From contig CAZHAJ010000003.1 in the NCBI GenBank assembly GCA_964530215.1, forward strand, positions 1 to 42,964: a DNA stretch of 42,964 nt, given 5' to 3'. Origin of the DNA: JAAXTT01 sp964530215. GTDB lineage: Bacteria; Bacillota; Desulfotomaculia; Desulfotomaculales; Desulfocucumaceae. Numbering within the stretch: position 1 is the stretch's first letter; every line of letters starts with the position of its first letter. Under the pieces are notes generated by a model. That model was not told where the DNA came from, did not search any database, and saw only the letters and a list, made by a program, of their open reading frames with translations. Position numbers and translations under genes: made by a program. This document shows, one piece after another, positions 16,839 through 26,189 of this stretch.

Positions 16839-19652
16839 TTATCTTTCCAACACCGGAAGCAGAAACTGACCGGTATATGATGCGGAATTACCTGCCACTT
16901 CCTCGGGAGTTCCCATGGCCACCAGATCACCGCCACGATGCCCTCCTTCAGGTCCCAAATCCACTATATAATCTGCAGTCTTAATCACATCAAGGTTGTG
17001 CTCGATAACAATGACGGTATCTCCTGTCTCAACCAGTCTATGCAGCACCTTCAGCAACCTATCCACATCATCGGTATGCAGCCCCGTGGTGGGCTCATCC
17101 AATATATAAAGGGTTTTCCCGCTGGAGCGTCGAGAAAGCTCGGTGGCCAATTTTACCCTTTGGGCTTCACCACCGGACAGTTCGGGAGCGGGCTGTCCCA
17201 GCCTAATATAGCCAAGACCCACATCATGGAGGGTTATTAATTTTCGATATATTTTTGGATGATTTTGAAAAAAGTCGGCAGCCTTATCCACCGTCATTTC
17301 CAATACATCTGATATACTTTTTCCTTTGTATTTAACCTCCAAGGTTTCCCGGTTATAACGAAGTCCTTTGCAAACCTCACAAGGAACATATACATCAGGC
17401 AAAAAGTGCATTTCTATTTTAATAATTCCATCTCCCTGACAGGCTTCACAGCGCCCACCTTTAACATTAAAGCTGAAGCGGCCCGGTCTATAACCCCTCA
17501 TCTTGGATTCCGGCGTTAGGGAAAAAAGCTCCCTTATATCATTGAAAACCCCGGTGTAAGTAGCAGGATTGGATCTTGGGGTTCTTCCAATGGGGGACTG
17601 ATCAACCTCAATTACTTTGTCCAAGTTCTCAAGTCCCTTGACTTCACGGCAAGCACCCGCCTTAACTTTACTCCTATAAAGTTCCTGGGTCAGCCGCTTA
17701 TAAAGAACTTCATTTACCAAAGTGCTTTTGCCCGATCCGGAAACCCCTGTAACACAAATAAATAGGTTTAAGGGGAAACTGACATCAATATTTTTTAAGT
17801 TGTTTTCACTGGCACCCAACACCTTTATACTTCGATCTCCCACAGCCCTTCGCTGCGTAGGTATCGGAATAAATTTCTTCCCGCTCATATATTGACCAGT
17901 GATGGATTCCTGGTTTTCCAGGATATCCCTGAAAGTGCCCTTGGCCACCACCTGACCGCCGTTTTCTCCTGCTCCCGGCCCCATGTCAATTATATAATCG
18001 GCAGTGCGTATAGTATCTTCATCATGTTCCACCACAATTAATGTATTTCCAACATCCCGAAGTCTAACCAACGTCTCCAACAATCGGCGATTATCCCTTT
18101 GATGCAAACCGATGCTGGGTTCGTCCAAGATATATAGCACTCCCATCAAACCGCTTCCTATCTGGGTAGCCAGTCGAATACGCTGCGCTTCACCTCCGGA
18201 AAGAGTACCCGCCGCTCTGCTAAGGGTAAGGTAGTCCAATCCCACATTAACCAAAAACCCTAGCCTTTCATTTATCTCCTTCAGTATTTGCCTGGCAATG
18301 ACAGTCTCCCTGTCAGACAAATCCAACTTCAGAAAAAAACTTTGGCTGTCCGAGATTGACATAGCGGTGAGCTCAACGATATTGATACCCCCCACCTTCA
18401 CCGCCAAAACCTCCGACCGGAGACGGTCCCCATTACACCGGGGGCATACTCCCCGACCCATATATTTATCGATTTCTTGACGCATATGTGCTGAAGAGGT
18501 TTCTCGATAGCGTCTTGACAGATTATTGATTACCCCTTCATAAGGGGAATTATAGCTGTGAGTTAACCCTTGATAACCATGGAAAAGCACCTTTACCGGC
18601 TCATTGCCGGTACCATATAGTATTTTATCAAGGTCCCGGGGTTGCATATCTTTAATAGGTACATCAAGGCTGAAGTTATATTTTTCTGCCACCGCCTCCA
18701 GCAATGCAAAAGAGTTCTGACTTTTCATCCAACCTTCTATAGCACCTTCATTTATGGATTTGTTTTTGTCCGGAATAAGCAGATCCGGATCGATTTCTTG
18801 CTTTACTCCCAAACCGGTACAATCCGGACAAGCTCCATAGGGATTATTGAAGGAAAATAATCTTGGAGCCATTTCAGGAATATTTATCCCGCAATCCGAA
18901 CAGGCAAGGTTTTCGCTGAACACCACTTCTTCCCTGTTTTCAACGGCCACCACCACCAGGCCCGACGCATTTTTCAAAGCTGTTTCCAATGAATCAGCCA
19001 GTCGCTTCTCGGAACCCGGTCTTACAACTATCCTGTCGATGACTATTTCGATAGTATGTTTTTTATTTTTCTCCAGTTTTATTTCTTCTGTGACCTCTCG
19101 AATCTCACCGTCTACCCTCACCCGGACAAAACCGTTACTGCGAATCTCATTAAAGGTCTTAACAAATTCTCCTTTTTTACCCCGCACCACCGGAGCCATT
19201 ACGGTTAACCTAGTTCCTTCAGGCAGAACCACCAAATGATCCACCATCTGCTGAACGGTTTGTCTGGCAATTTGCTGACCGCATTTGGGGCAGTGGGGTC
19301 GGCCTACTCTAGCAAATAGAAGTCGCAAATAATCATAAATCTCGGTAACCGTTCCCACGGTGGACCGGGGATTATGGGAGGTTGTTTTTTGATCTATGGA
19401 AATAGCCGGTGAAAGGCCCTCGATATAATCCAAATCCGGTTTGTCCATCTGACCTAAAAACTGCCTGGCATAGGAAGACAAAGATTCAACGTACCGTCGC
19501 TGACCTTCGGCATAAATAGTGTCAAACGCCAAAGAAGATTTCCCAGAGCCCGATAATCCGGTAACCACCACCAGCTTGTCCCTAGGAATGTCAACATTAA
19601 TATTTTTCAGATTATGCGCCCGGGCACCCCTGATAATAATTTTTTTCTGCAT
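16839..19652 (-). CDS. uvrA: Excinuclease ABC subunit A
   Basis: Damage-recognition ATPase. At 937 residues it has two ABC ATPase modules: Walker A GLSGSGKSSLAFD near 32 and GVSGSGKSTLVNE near 640, each with an LSGGEAQR signature. Zinc-binding CxxC pairs occur in CSDCG...CPDC and in CEACQGDG...CEVC. ATG 19652 has GGAGG upstream. Its own promoter and LexA-like box precede it; in B. subtilis uvrA instead follows uvrB directly, while here a VapBC-like pair intervenes. Confidence 0.98.
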   Translation of the reverse strand: MQKKIIIRGARAHNLKNINVDIPRDKLVVVTGLSGSGKSSLAFDTIYAEGQRRYVESLSSYARQFLGQMDKPDLDYIEGLSPAISIDQKTTSHNPRSTVGTVTEIYDYLRLLFARVGRPHCPKCGQQIARQTVQQMVDHLVVLPEGTRLTVMAPVVRGKKGEFVKTFNEIRSNGFVRVRVDGEIREVTEEIKLEKNKKHTIEIVIDRIVVRPGSEKRLADSLETALKNASGLVVVAVENREEVVFSENLACSDCGINIPEMAPRLFSFNNPYGACPDCTGLGVKQEIDPDLLIPDKNKSINEGAIEGWMKSQNSFALLEAVAEKYNFSLDVPIKDMQPRDLDKILYGTGNEPVKVLFHGYQGLTHSYNSPYEGVINNLSRRYRETSSAHMRQEIDKYMGRGVCPRCNGDRLRSEVLAVKVGGINIVELTAMSISDSQSFFLKLDLSDRETVIARQILKEINERLGFLVNVGLDYLTLSRAAGTLSGGEAQRIRLATQIGSGLMGVLYILDEPSIGLHQRDNRRLLETLVRLRDVGNTLIVVEHDEDTIRTADYIIDMGPGAGENGGQVVAKGTFRDILENQESITGQYMSGKKFIPIPTQRRAVGDRSIKVLGASENNLKNIDVSFPLNLFICVTGVSGSGKSTLVNEVLYKRLTQELYRSKVKAGACREVKGLENLDKVIEVDQSPIGRTPRSNPATYTGVFNDIRELFSLTPESKMRGYRPGRFSFNVKGGRCEACQGDGIIKIEMHFLPDVYVPCEVCKGLRYNRETLEVKYKGKSISDVLEMTVDKAADFFQNHPKIYRKLITLHDVGLGYIRLGQPAPELSGGEAQRVKLATELSRRSSGKTLYILDEPTTGLHTDDVDRLLKVLHRLVETGDTVIVIEHNLDVIKTADYIVDLGPEGGHRGGDLVAMGTPEEVAGNSASYTGQFLLPVLER

Positions 19653-19712
19653 TTAAAAGCCTCCGCAATCAAGATCACAGCTATATATAGCACAACTACT
19701 TTTTTATGATTT

Positions 19713-19740
19713 ATTATAACATAACTTAATCCAATCACAA
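19713..19740 (-). promoter_or_regulatory. Sigma-A-like promoter of uvrA
   Basis: Perfect TATAAT (19713-19718) with TTGTGA 16 bases upstream (19735-19740). The leader to the uvrA ATG is about 55 bases. The -35 directly abuts the LexA-like box. Confidence 0.7.
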
Positions 19741-19753
19741 GAACAAGCGTTCC
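19740..19753. promoter_or_regulatory. LexA/DinR-type SOS box of uvrA
   Basis: AGAACAAGCGTTCC matches the Bacillus consensus CGAACRNRYGTTYC at 13 of 14 positions, containing a perfect GAAC-N4-GTTC. Its position at the upstream edge of the -35 suits repression. SOS control of uvrA-uvrC and possibly downstream genes is inferred. Confidence 0.8.
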
Positions 19754-19786
19754 ATAGAGACAGTGTGGAACTTGTTGTAGAATTTT

Positions 19787-19820
19787 TTAAAAAGAAAAAG
19801 ACAGCCCCTGGCTGTCTTTT
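19787..19820 (-). terminator. Intrinsic terminator after the vapBC-like pair
   Basis: An 11-bp stem AAAAGACAGCC/GGCTGTCTTTT with a 3-base loop; the minus-strand transcript then reads CTTTTTCTTTTT. It ends the PIN gene transcript before the uvrA promoter. Confidence 0.85.
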
Positions 19821-19840
19821 ATACTGCCTACATTATTTAT

Positions 19841-20218
19841 TTAACAATGGAACCCTTCAAGTATTTCTGCCACTCCCAGCCGCTCCATAACAGCCAAAGT
19901 TGTGGCATCTATATATGAGATGTCTTCCCCCATATTTCCATAATAATCTCCCAATACTATTTCCCTTGCCCTAAGTTCATCACCTTCATTAACCCTTTCC
20001 ACCGGCCAGATATTATGTCTTAGCCAAGTTCGTCCTGCATCAGAACCTATATATGCAGACAACAAGGAAAAAGTCTCAGCCACGATATAATTGGTTAATA
20101 AAGGGGTTAGTTTTCTGTCTTTAATATTTTCCACAGATCTTAATGCCTTAGCATGTTGAGGGTGATCTGCATCTAATAATGCCAAAACAGCTCCGGCACT
20201 TATCAAAACTGCTTCCAT
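19841..20218 (-). CDS. PIN-domain (VapC-like) protein, catalytic Asp residues missing
   Basis: 125 residues with a PIN fold pattern: an N-terminal ALLDADHPQHAKA helix, TNYIVAETFSLL carrying the conserved Glu, and SYIDATTLAVMERLG carrying one conserved Asp. Where the family has IDxG or VDTS, this protein has ISAG (residues 6-9), so the first metal-binding Asp is Ser. The terminal xDRxF-type motif is replaced by LEGFHC at the very end. Active PIN nucleases use these acidic residues, so activity is doubtful. It overlaps the antitoxin gene by 16 bases, the usual vapBC arrangement, and is followed by a terminator. Confidence 0.8.
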   Translation of the reverse strand: MEAVLISAGAVLALLDADHPQHAKALRSVENIKDRKLTPLLTNYIVAETFSLLSAYIGSDAGRTWLRHNIWPVERVNEGDELRAREIVLGDYYGNMGEDISYIDATTLAVMERLGVAEILEGFHC

Positions 20219-20487
20219 CTTACATTCTCCCGCACTGAAGCGGCTTTACACTCTCTGGTTTTTACCTTCCCTTCATTTGCTGTCCCGCTGTGAAACATAC
20301 CTACCATGTCCCAAATGGGGTCCGCTTCACTAAGGGGAATTTTAGGATTTACCTTCTTCATAACAATTTTATCCTTCTCCAAGTAAATTGCAATATAAGA
20401 GCCCTTATCTAAATTTAACTCATCACGAACTGCTTTTGGAAGGGTAAGCTGACCTTTACTGGTTAGTTTAGCAACAACAGAACCCAT
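20203..20487 (-). CDS. AbrB/SpoVT-type (VapB-like) antitoxin
   Basis: An N-terminal swapped-hairpin AbrB domain, VAKLTSKGQLTLPKAVRDEL (about 5-24), binds DNA; the C-terminal half, with SEADPIWDMVGMF, would contact the PIN partner. The start at ATG 20487 was chosen because AGGAGG lies 6 bases before it and overlaps the alternative ATG at 20493. Product 94 residues. Together with the overlapping PIN gene it forms a VapBC-like unit lodged between uvrB and uvrA. Confidence 0.85.
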   Translation of the reverse strand: MGSVVAKLTSKGQLTLPKAVRDELNLDKGSYIAIYLEKDKIVMKKVNPKIPLSEADPIWDMVGMFHSGTANEGKVKTRECKAASVRENVRWKQF

Positions 20488-20540
20488 AATCATCCTCCTT
20501 TTCTTTATTGCAGGTTAATAATAATTCAAGAGTGATCATT

Positions 20541-20572
20541 GGGACAAGGGGTTATCATTGTCACCTTGTGTC
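20541..20572. repeat. Imperfect inverted repeat GGGACAAGG...CCTTGTGTC
   Basis: GGGACAAGGGG pairs imperfectly with CACCTTGTGTC around ATCATT. It lies in the 295-base uvrB-vapB spacer, about 55 bases before vapB. It may be a decayed mobile or repetitive end, or an operator. The rest of 20488-20782 shows no gene. Confidence 0.4.
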
Positions 20573-20782
20573 AGCTTTGGAGGTATTATAAAGCGACACA
20601 AAAACCAGTATCTATAAGCCTTTAGCCGAACATACCATTTACTTGAATTTATTCCATCCGTTACCCTGCCCTAAAACAGCAGCTTTCACATATTCATTGA
20701 CTCCAAAAAAACTCGAAATGTCGAAATCCCCAGAGTAATGCCTGGAAGTATTTGACCACAAAACCTACCCTCTTTATATTTC

Positions 20783-22807
20783 TCAGCTTTCCTCCCCCAC
20801 AGCAGATATTCTTTTATCTCTGCCTCTTAAATCCAGTCTCATCTCTATAAGAATATCCCTTAATTGTGCCGCCTTTTCAAATTCCAGCATTCTGGCAGCC
20901 TGCTGCATTTCTTTTTCAATTGCCAGTATGGCCGCTTTTTGTTCTTTTTTACTCATTTTGCTTTTTTTACTATGATACGGTGAATATTCCGTTTTTTCCT
21001 CAGCCACCCTGGTTATTTCAAGAACATCCCGGACATCTTTACGGATGGTTCGCGGAGTGATTCTATGCTGCGTATTAAAATTCTTCTGCAGATTCCTTCT
21101 CCTATATGTTTCCCTGATAGCTCTATTCATGGAATCTGTAATCTCGTCTGCATACATAATAACCATGCCTGCCTCATTACGGGCAGCCCTGCCTATTGTT
21201 TGGATCAAAGATCTTTCTGACCTGAGAAACCCTTCTTTATCGGCATCCAATATTGCCACAAGGCTTACCTCCGGCAAATCTAAACCTTCGCGAAGCAAGT
21301 TAATCCCCACTAAAACATCAAATACTCCCAGTCGTAAATCTCTAATAATCTCCATTCTTTCAATGGTGTTTATATCTGAGTGCAAATAACGCACCTTTAT
21401 ACCCAGGTCCTTAAAATATTCGGTAAGATCTTCAGCCATCTTTTTGGTTAAAGTGGTTATCAAAACTCTTTCCTGCTTATTTAACCTCTGTTTGATTTCA
21501 TCATATAGATCATCAATCTGTCCCTTTGTGGGTCTTACTGAGATTTCAGGATCTAATAATCCTGTGGGACGTATAATTTGCTCTACAACCTGCAAACTTT
21601 TTTCTTTTTCATAGTTACCTGGTGTAGCAGTGGTAAAAACCACCTGTTTAACCCTCTCTTCAAACTCATGGAATTTTAAAGGGCGATTATCCGCAGCTGA
21701 CGGCAGACGAAAACCATGATGGATAAGGGATGACTTCCGAGATTGGTCCCCGGCAAACATTGCCCCTACTTGGGGTACTGCCACATGAGATTCATCAATA
21801 AACATGATAAAATCCTCCGGAAAGAAATCCAGCAATGTATAAGGAGGTTCACCGGGAGCTCTGCCTGTCAAATGCCTTGAATAATTTTCAATACCGGTGC
21901 AATATCCCATTTCCCTCATCATTTCCATGTCATAGTTGGTTCTTTGCTCCAAACGCTGAGCTTGCAGCAAACTACCCTCATTGTGCAACTGGGCTAATCT
22001 TTCTTTCAGTTCTGCCTCTATTGATACCAATGCCCTTTCCAATTTTGGCTGAGATGTTGCATAGTGACTGGCGGGAAATATTGAAACATGCCTTCTGCGA
22101 CCTAAAACCTCACCGGTAATCACATCAAACTCTAGGATTTTCTCTATTTCATCACCAAAAAAATCTATCCGTAAAGCCTTTTCTCCTGCAGACACCGGGA
22201 ATATTTCCAATACATCCCCTAGAACTCTAAATTTACCCCGGACAAAATTGACATCATTTCTTTCAAACTGTATGTCCACCAGTTTTCTAAGCACAGTATC
22301 CCGATCATAGACGTAGCCTTCCCGAAGGGAAAGCACCAAATCCCGGTACTCCACTGGATCACCTAAACCATATATGCAGGATACACTGGCCACTATAATC
22401 ACATCTCTTCTTTCAAAAAGAGCACTGGTGGCTGAGTGCCTAAGCTTATCAATCTCATCATTTATTGATGAGTCCTTTTCGATATAAGTATCAGTCTGGG
22501 GAATATATGCCTCGGGCTGATAATAATCATAATAGCTCACAAAATATTCCACCGCATTATTGGGGAAAAACTCCTTGAACTCAGAGCAAAGCTGAGCCGC
22601 CAATGTTTTATTGGGGGCCAAAACAAGAACAGGCCTTTGTACTCTCTGAATAACCTGAGCCACAGTATAGGTTTTACCGCTCCCGGTTACCCCCAACAAA
22701 GTCTGATAAGCATGTCCTTCTTGCAAGCCCTTGACCAGTTTCTCTATCGCCTCAGGCTGATCACCCCTAGGAACAAAATCCGAGACCAGCTTGAATTTTC
22801 CCACCAT
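20783..22807 (-). CDS. uvrB: Excinuclease ABC subunit B
   Basis: Helicase-like damage-verification subunit of excision repair; 674 residues. Walker A GVTGSGKT at 39-46, the beta-hairpin region YYDYYQPEAYIP around 92-105, the DESH box (IDESH), helicase motif VI QTIGRAARN, and a C-terminal UVR motif around 630-660 for UvrA/UvrC contact are present. ATG 22807 has AGGGGTG 4 bases upstream. Unlike uvrA it has no GAAC-N4-GTTC box nearby; a different palindrome overlaps its promoter. Confidence 0.98.
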   Translation of the reverse strand: MVGKFKLVSDFVPRGDQPEAIEKLVKGLQEGHAYQTLLGVTGSGKTYTVAQVIQRVQRPVLVLAPNKTLAAQLCSEFKEFFPNNAVEYFVSYYDYYQPEAYIPQTDTYIEKDSSINDEIDKLRHSATSALFERRDVIIVASVSCIYGLGDPVEYRDLVLSLREGYVYDRDTVLRKLVDIQFERNDVNFVRGKFRVLGDVLEIFPVSAGEKALRIDFFGDEIEKILEFDVITGEVLGRRRHVSIFPASHYATSQPKLERALVSIEAELKERLAQLHNEGSLLQAQRLEQRTNYDMEMMREMGYCTGIENYSRHLTGRAPGEPPYTLLDFFPEDFIMFIDESHVAVPQVGAMFAGDQSRKSSLIHHGFRLPSAADNRPLKFHEFEERVKQVVFTTATPGNYEKEKSLQVVEQIIRPTGLLDPEISVRPTKGQIDDLYDEIKQRLNKQERVLITTLTKKMAEDLTEYFKDLGIKVRYLHSDINTIERMEIIRDLRLGVFDVLVGINLLREGLDLPEVSLVAILDADKEGFLRSERSLIQTIGRAARNEAGMVIMYADEITDSMNRAIRETYRRRNLQKNFNTQHRITPRTIRKDVRDVLEITRVAEEKTEYSPYHSKKSKMSKKEQKAAILAIEKEMQQAARMLEFEKAAQLRDILIEMRLDLRGRDKRISAVGEES

Positions 22808-22839
22808 TGTTCACCCCTAATCCCTAATTTAGATAATTT

Positions 22840-22862
22840 ATTATATCAGACATGCCTGATAT
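22840..22862 (-). promoter_or_regulatory. uvrB -10 element with overlapping 20-bp palindrome
   Basis: Minus-strand TATAAT (22840-22845) with a poor -35 (TTAAAA). A near-perfect palindrome ATATCAGRCATGYCTGATAT (22843-22862) covers the spacer and touches the -10, a layout typical of a repressor operator. It does not match the Bacillus SOS box. The binding protein is unknown. Confidence 0.55.
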
Positions 22863-22897
22863 TTTTAATTATACGGTACTACAAAGATGTGAAAGGC

Positions 22898-22990
22898 AGA
22901 CAGAATACAGAAGTCAGAAGCCAGAATGAAACTGATTCTTGCCTGGGGGGAGGACATTTTAGGACAGACTGAAATCCGCACCCAGCCTGA
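22898..22990. repeat. Composite intergenic repeat, copy C (type II)
   Basis: Plus-strand CAGAATACAGAAGTCAGAAG heptamers (22898-22925), then GGGGGGAGGACATTTTAGGA...GAAATCCGCACCC (22945-22983). The second module recurs at 36264-36306 and, on the other strand, at 41623-41671. It is part of the 391-base gene-free stretch 22808-23198, which also holds the uvrB promoter, a terminator and copy D. Confidence 0.75.
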
Positions 22991-23010
22991 ATTTACGTGT
23001 ATTTTTTGAT

Positions 23011-23048
23011 AAAAAAGAGAGATTGATATGCAAAAACATCAATCTCTC
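23011..23048 (-). terminator. Intrinsic terminator of the large SLH gene
   Basis: A perfect 11-bp stem GAGAGATTGAT/ATCAATCTCTC with a 10-base loop, followed on the minus strand by TTTTTT. It lies about 150 bases after the SLH stop, with composite repeat D between stop and terminator, so that repeat is inside the mRNA 3' end. Confidence 0.85.
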
Positions 23049-23052
23049 CATC

Positions 23053-23191
23053 TGATTATTTACTCTCTATTTATGGGGTCTACCCCACCGATTGACAGAA
23101 AGTCACTTCTTAAAATTCTGGATTCTGACTTCTGGCTTCTGACTTCTGACTTCTGTATTCCTCTGAAATTATATGTCAATCACAGTTTCGG
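23053..23191 (+). repeat. Composite intergenic repeat, copy D (type I)
   Basis: Contains TTTACTCTCTATTTATGGGG, TCTACCCC, GATTGACAGAAAGTCACTTC, six heptamers (23116-23157; two more than copies A1/A2) and the tail CTGAAATTATATGTCAATCA followed by CAGTTTCGGTCTACC. Same order as at 800-915. It ends 8 bases from the SLH stop codon. Confidence 0.88.
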
Positions 23192-23198
23192 TCTACCC

Positions 23199-26189
23199 TT
23201 ACAGTAATTTATTCTTTTCCATTGCCAAGTACACTATCCTCGCTGCCTGTGCTCTGGTGAAATTATCCTTGCCCCTGAAGGTCTTGTCCGGGAAACCCCC
23301 AAAGTAGCCCTTACTTGAGGCCAGTACAAAGGGCTGAGCCCAAACCGCGATGCTTTCATTAGCATCGGTATACATCTTAGTGATTGCCGGAATATATCTG
23401 GCATCATTAGTCTCCACTTTCAGGTTCATAGCCCTGGCGATAATAATTGCCACCTGTTCCCTGGAAATAATATCATAATAATCAAAGACCAGGTCACCGT
23501 GTTCATCTAACATACCGTTTATAACACCGTTTCGGGCCAGCATATCAATATATTTATAGTCATCATCGCTTATTTTTACCCAATTCCCATTTAAATCCTT
23601 AACCAAAGCGTAGGGCGGATTAGAACTGTCAAATAAGCTCATATCGCTGAAAATACCATAGTTTGTATAACCTGCTTTATTATAACCCAGTGCCTTGGCC
23701 ACCAGGACCGCAAATTCTCCTCTGGTTATTGGAATTTCCTGACCATAAGCATCGGTAATTCCAAATTCTGCAATACCCGCTGTAGGCAACGGCTTCATAT
23801 AGCCTTTGGCCCATAAAAATTCTATATACGGCTTTGCCCAGCCAGTACTGGAGTAATCGTTAAAGTTCCAAACCTTATTTGCCACCACATATCTGCCAAA
23901 GGACGTAAAGGGTACGGTTATCGTCTTTTTACCCATGTCCACCTTGCCACCCAGATTCTCCTCCCAGGTGCCGTTGCCGTCTGCATCATGAAGCACAGTC
24001 AGAGTAGCTCCGCTGGTGGTGGAAACATTACTGTCAAAAGAAATGGTGATTGTCCCTTTACCGGAATTTGTCATGACAGCATTACCCACAGTGGGCATAA
24101 TATTATACACTAAGCTCACCGAAGGGAAGCCGTCAGGCATTGCTTCAAAGCCCACACCGAAATTAACGGACTGATCACTTAAGGGAAGCCCTGTGAAATC
24201 CATGGGATCTTTTAAATATGTCCCGGGTGCCAAATTTAACGAAAGCTGCTTATCAAATAAGTCAAGCTTGCCCTTATCCGGCATATTAACCGTTACACTA
24301 GCTCCGTCCTGCAATATATTGAGGTAGTTAACCGTCAGGTTGTAATTGGTGGTAACTTCATTGGTATCAGTAACCACAATGCTCACCGAATTGTTTCCGG
24401 GTTTAAGTACAATACTGCCTACAAAACTGTCTGCTCCGATACTGGCCATGGGGACATTGTTCATTGTGGCAGAAACCACATCCGGAAAAGTTACCTGAAC
24501 CTCCACCGGTGATTTGTTCACCGCAACGTAGTTATTGACTAATTGCCTTCCATCCACCGTTATCCCAGCATTACCTGTGGTGAACGTCCATACCACATCT
24601 CCATCCAGCCTTACTCCGTTAAGATCTTCTATATAGGTACTGTCGGCTCCCCCGGTGAAGCCGTCCAAAGTAACGGTATACAATGTTTGCGGCTTCAGTG
24701 TAGAGCTGGGTTTGAAGGTTGCCATCCTTTTATCCGCATTATAACTGACAGTACCGGCAACGGAAATTCCGTTTGCATCCCTCAGCCTGAAGGTCTGGGC
24801 ATTAACGGAACCTGACCGCAACTGTCTACCAAACACGGCAGAAACGCTTGTAAATATAGGAACATTTACAGCTCCGGCATTAGGTGTAAGGCTCAAATAA
24901 CCCAATGTGGCATGAATTGTATATGTTTCATCCATTACCGTACTTTTTACTCCCCCTAATATCGCCACTGCCCTTATTCTGGTTTTTCCCTGATTAGAAA
25001 TGACAATAGGAGAGCTGTATCTGAAATTGGAAGGCCCTATTTTACTGGCATCCACCGATGTCGGCACACTGGGAGCGTCCACATCATCAGTGTAATCAAT
25101 TGTATAGTAAATATCTGCACCGGTTGTAGATGTAACCAGTCTTACAGATTGTGGTTCATAATATGTTCCCCCGGTTGGGCTTGCATATGGCTGCTGAACC
25201 GGACTTGACACCACAGTAAAAGTACTGCTACTAACTAGTTGGCGAGGGCTATTTCCGTCATAAAGACCTAGTTTCCAAGTACCTACGGCAGCTGCCGCAG
25301 GCAAGGTATAGTTGGCGCTAAACTTACCTTTGGTCACTGTGTTTATCGGAATAATGGACTTTCTTACGCCCTTGGGATCAAATACCTGCACCTGCAGATC
25401 CACAGCACCATTGACCTCGATGTTGCCTTCATTATAAGTACCGCTTATAGCAACCACTTGGTTTTCTCCATAAGATGTTTTAGCAGATTTTATGGTGCCA
25501 TAAGTGGTGATACTGCCTGCCTTTGCAGTGGAAAAAGAGAAACTGGCGGTACCGTTTCCGTTTAAAAGCTTAGTATTTGAGTCCCTGACATTGGCCAAAG
25601 ACACCATATAGGTTGCATTATCATCTAGCGTGATCCCTGGCTCCAAAACTATTTCCATAGTATAACTGGCGGCATCATAGCTTGTTGTATAATCCAAAGT
25701 AGAAATATTGGTTACCGGAGTAGGTGAAATTCTGCTGATGGTAACATTGGACCTGTCCAGAGTTGCTGCATCCATTTTACGGCTAAACTGAATTACCATA
25801 ACGGGAGTCCTTGAAATATTTGTTGATGCCTCTATAGGATATGTAGACAAAATGTTGGGTCTGATGGTATAGGAAAACTGCCGATGGGTAATCGCCCCCA
25901 ACACATCAGAATCTGCGCTTAATATTCCGTCCTCATCAATTCTTATTTGATCACCGTCAACATACGGGGGGTCAGGGACAGTGGCTCTATTACTAAAGGA
26001 ATACGTAATGCCGATACCAACCCCATTGTTAAGATATACGTCTTGATATTGTTCGTAGGTTCCCCCGGCAGGGGTTGCGGTTAGATCTGCCGATGCCCAT
26101 GCCTCCTGAAGACCATTTAAATTAATTATTGATAAACATAAAGTAAGACTCAATAATACTGATATCACTTTCCCAAATACCTTTTTCAT
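23199..26189 (-). CDS. Large SLH-domain surface protein with Ig-like and chitobiase-type domains
   Basis: 996 residues, exported: charged N-terminus, hydrophobic core and likely cleavage after AWA (about residue 32). Two segments starting ATPAGGTYEQYQ (about 37) and ASPTGGTYYEPQS (about 335) resemble chitobiase C-terminal-like beta domains. Two Big_5-like Ig domains follow them (motifs TPVMVIQFSRKMD and SVSAVFGRQLRSG). A cadherin-like beta segment lies near 545-625. The last 200 residues hold three SLH repeats (ITRGEFAVLVAKALG, ISREQVAIIIARAMN, FTRAQAARIVYLAME), which bind secondary cell-wall polymers. AGGAGG precedes ATG 26189. A structural or adhesive role is inferred; no catalytic motif was seen. 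Confidence 0.88.
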   Translation of the reverse strand: MKKVFGKVISVLLSLTLCLSIINLNGLQEAWASADLTATPAGGTYEQYQDVYLNNGVGIGITYSFSNRATVPDPPYVDGDQIRIDEDGILSADSDVLGAITHRQFSYTIRPNILSTYPIEASTNISRTPVMVIQFSRKMDAATLDRSNVTISRISPTPVTNISTLDYTTSYDAASYTMEIVLEPGITLDDNATYMVSLANVRDSNTKLLNGNGTASFSFSTAKAGSITTYGTIKSAKTSYGENQVVAISGTYNEGNIEVNGAVDLQVQVFDPKGVRKSIIPINTVTKGKFSANYTLPAAAAVGTWKLGLYDGNSPRQLVSSSTFTVVSSPVQQPYASPTGGTYYEPQSVRLVTSTTGADIYYTIDYTDDVDAPSVPTSVDASKIGPSNFRYSSPIVISNQGKTRIRAVAILGGVKSTVMDETYTIHATLGYLSLTPNAGAVNVPIFTSVSAVFGRQLRSGSVNAQTFRLRDANGISVAGTVSYNADKRMATFKPSSTLKPQTLYTVTLDGFTGGADSTYIEDLNGVRLDGDVVWTFTTGNAGITVDGRQLVNNYVAVNKSPVEVQVTFPDVVSATMNNVPMASIGADSFVGSIVLKPGNNSVSIVVTDTNEVTTNYNLTVNYLNILQDGASVTVNMPDKGKLDLFDKQLSLNLAPGTYLKDPMDFTGLPLSDQSVNFGVGFEAMPDGFPSVSLVYNIMPTVGNAVMTNSGKGTITISFDSNVSTTSGATLTVLHDADGNGTWEENLGGKVDMGKKTITVPFTSFGRYVVANKVWNFNDYSSTGWAKPYIEFLWAKGYMKPLPTAGIAEFGITDAYGQEIPITRGEFAVLVAKALGYNKAGYTNYGIFSDMSLFDSSNPPYALVKDLNGNWVKISDDDYKYIDMLARNGVINGMLDEHGDLVFDYYDIISREQVAIIIARAMNLKVETNDARYIPAITKMYTDANESIAVWAQPFVLASSKGYFGGFPDKTFRGKDNFTRAQAARIVYLAMEKNKLL

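Noticed and set aside
18847..19239. Plus-strand 130-codon open frame inside uvrA
   Set aside because: Antisense to the conserved UvrA ATPase coding region, with no independent evidence.
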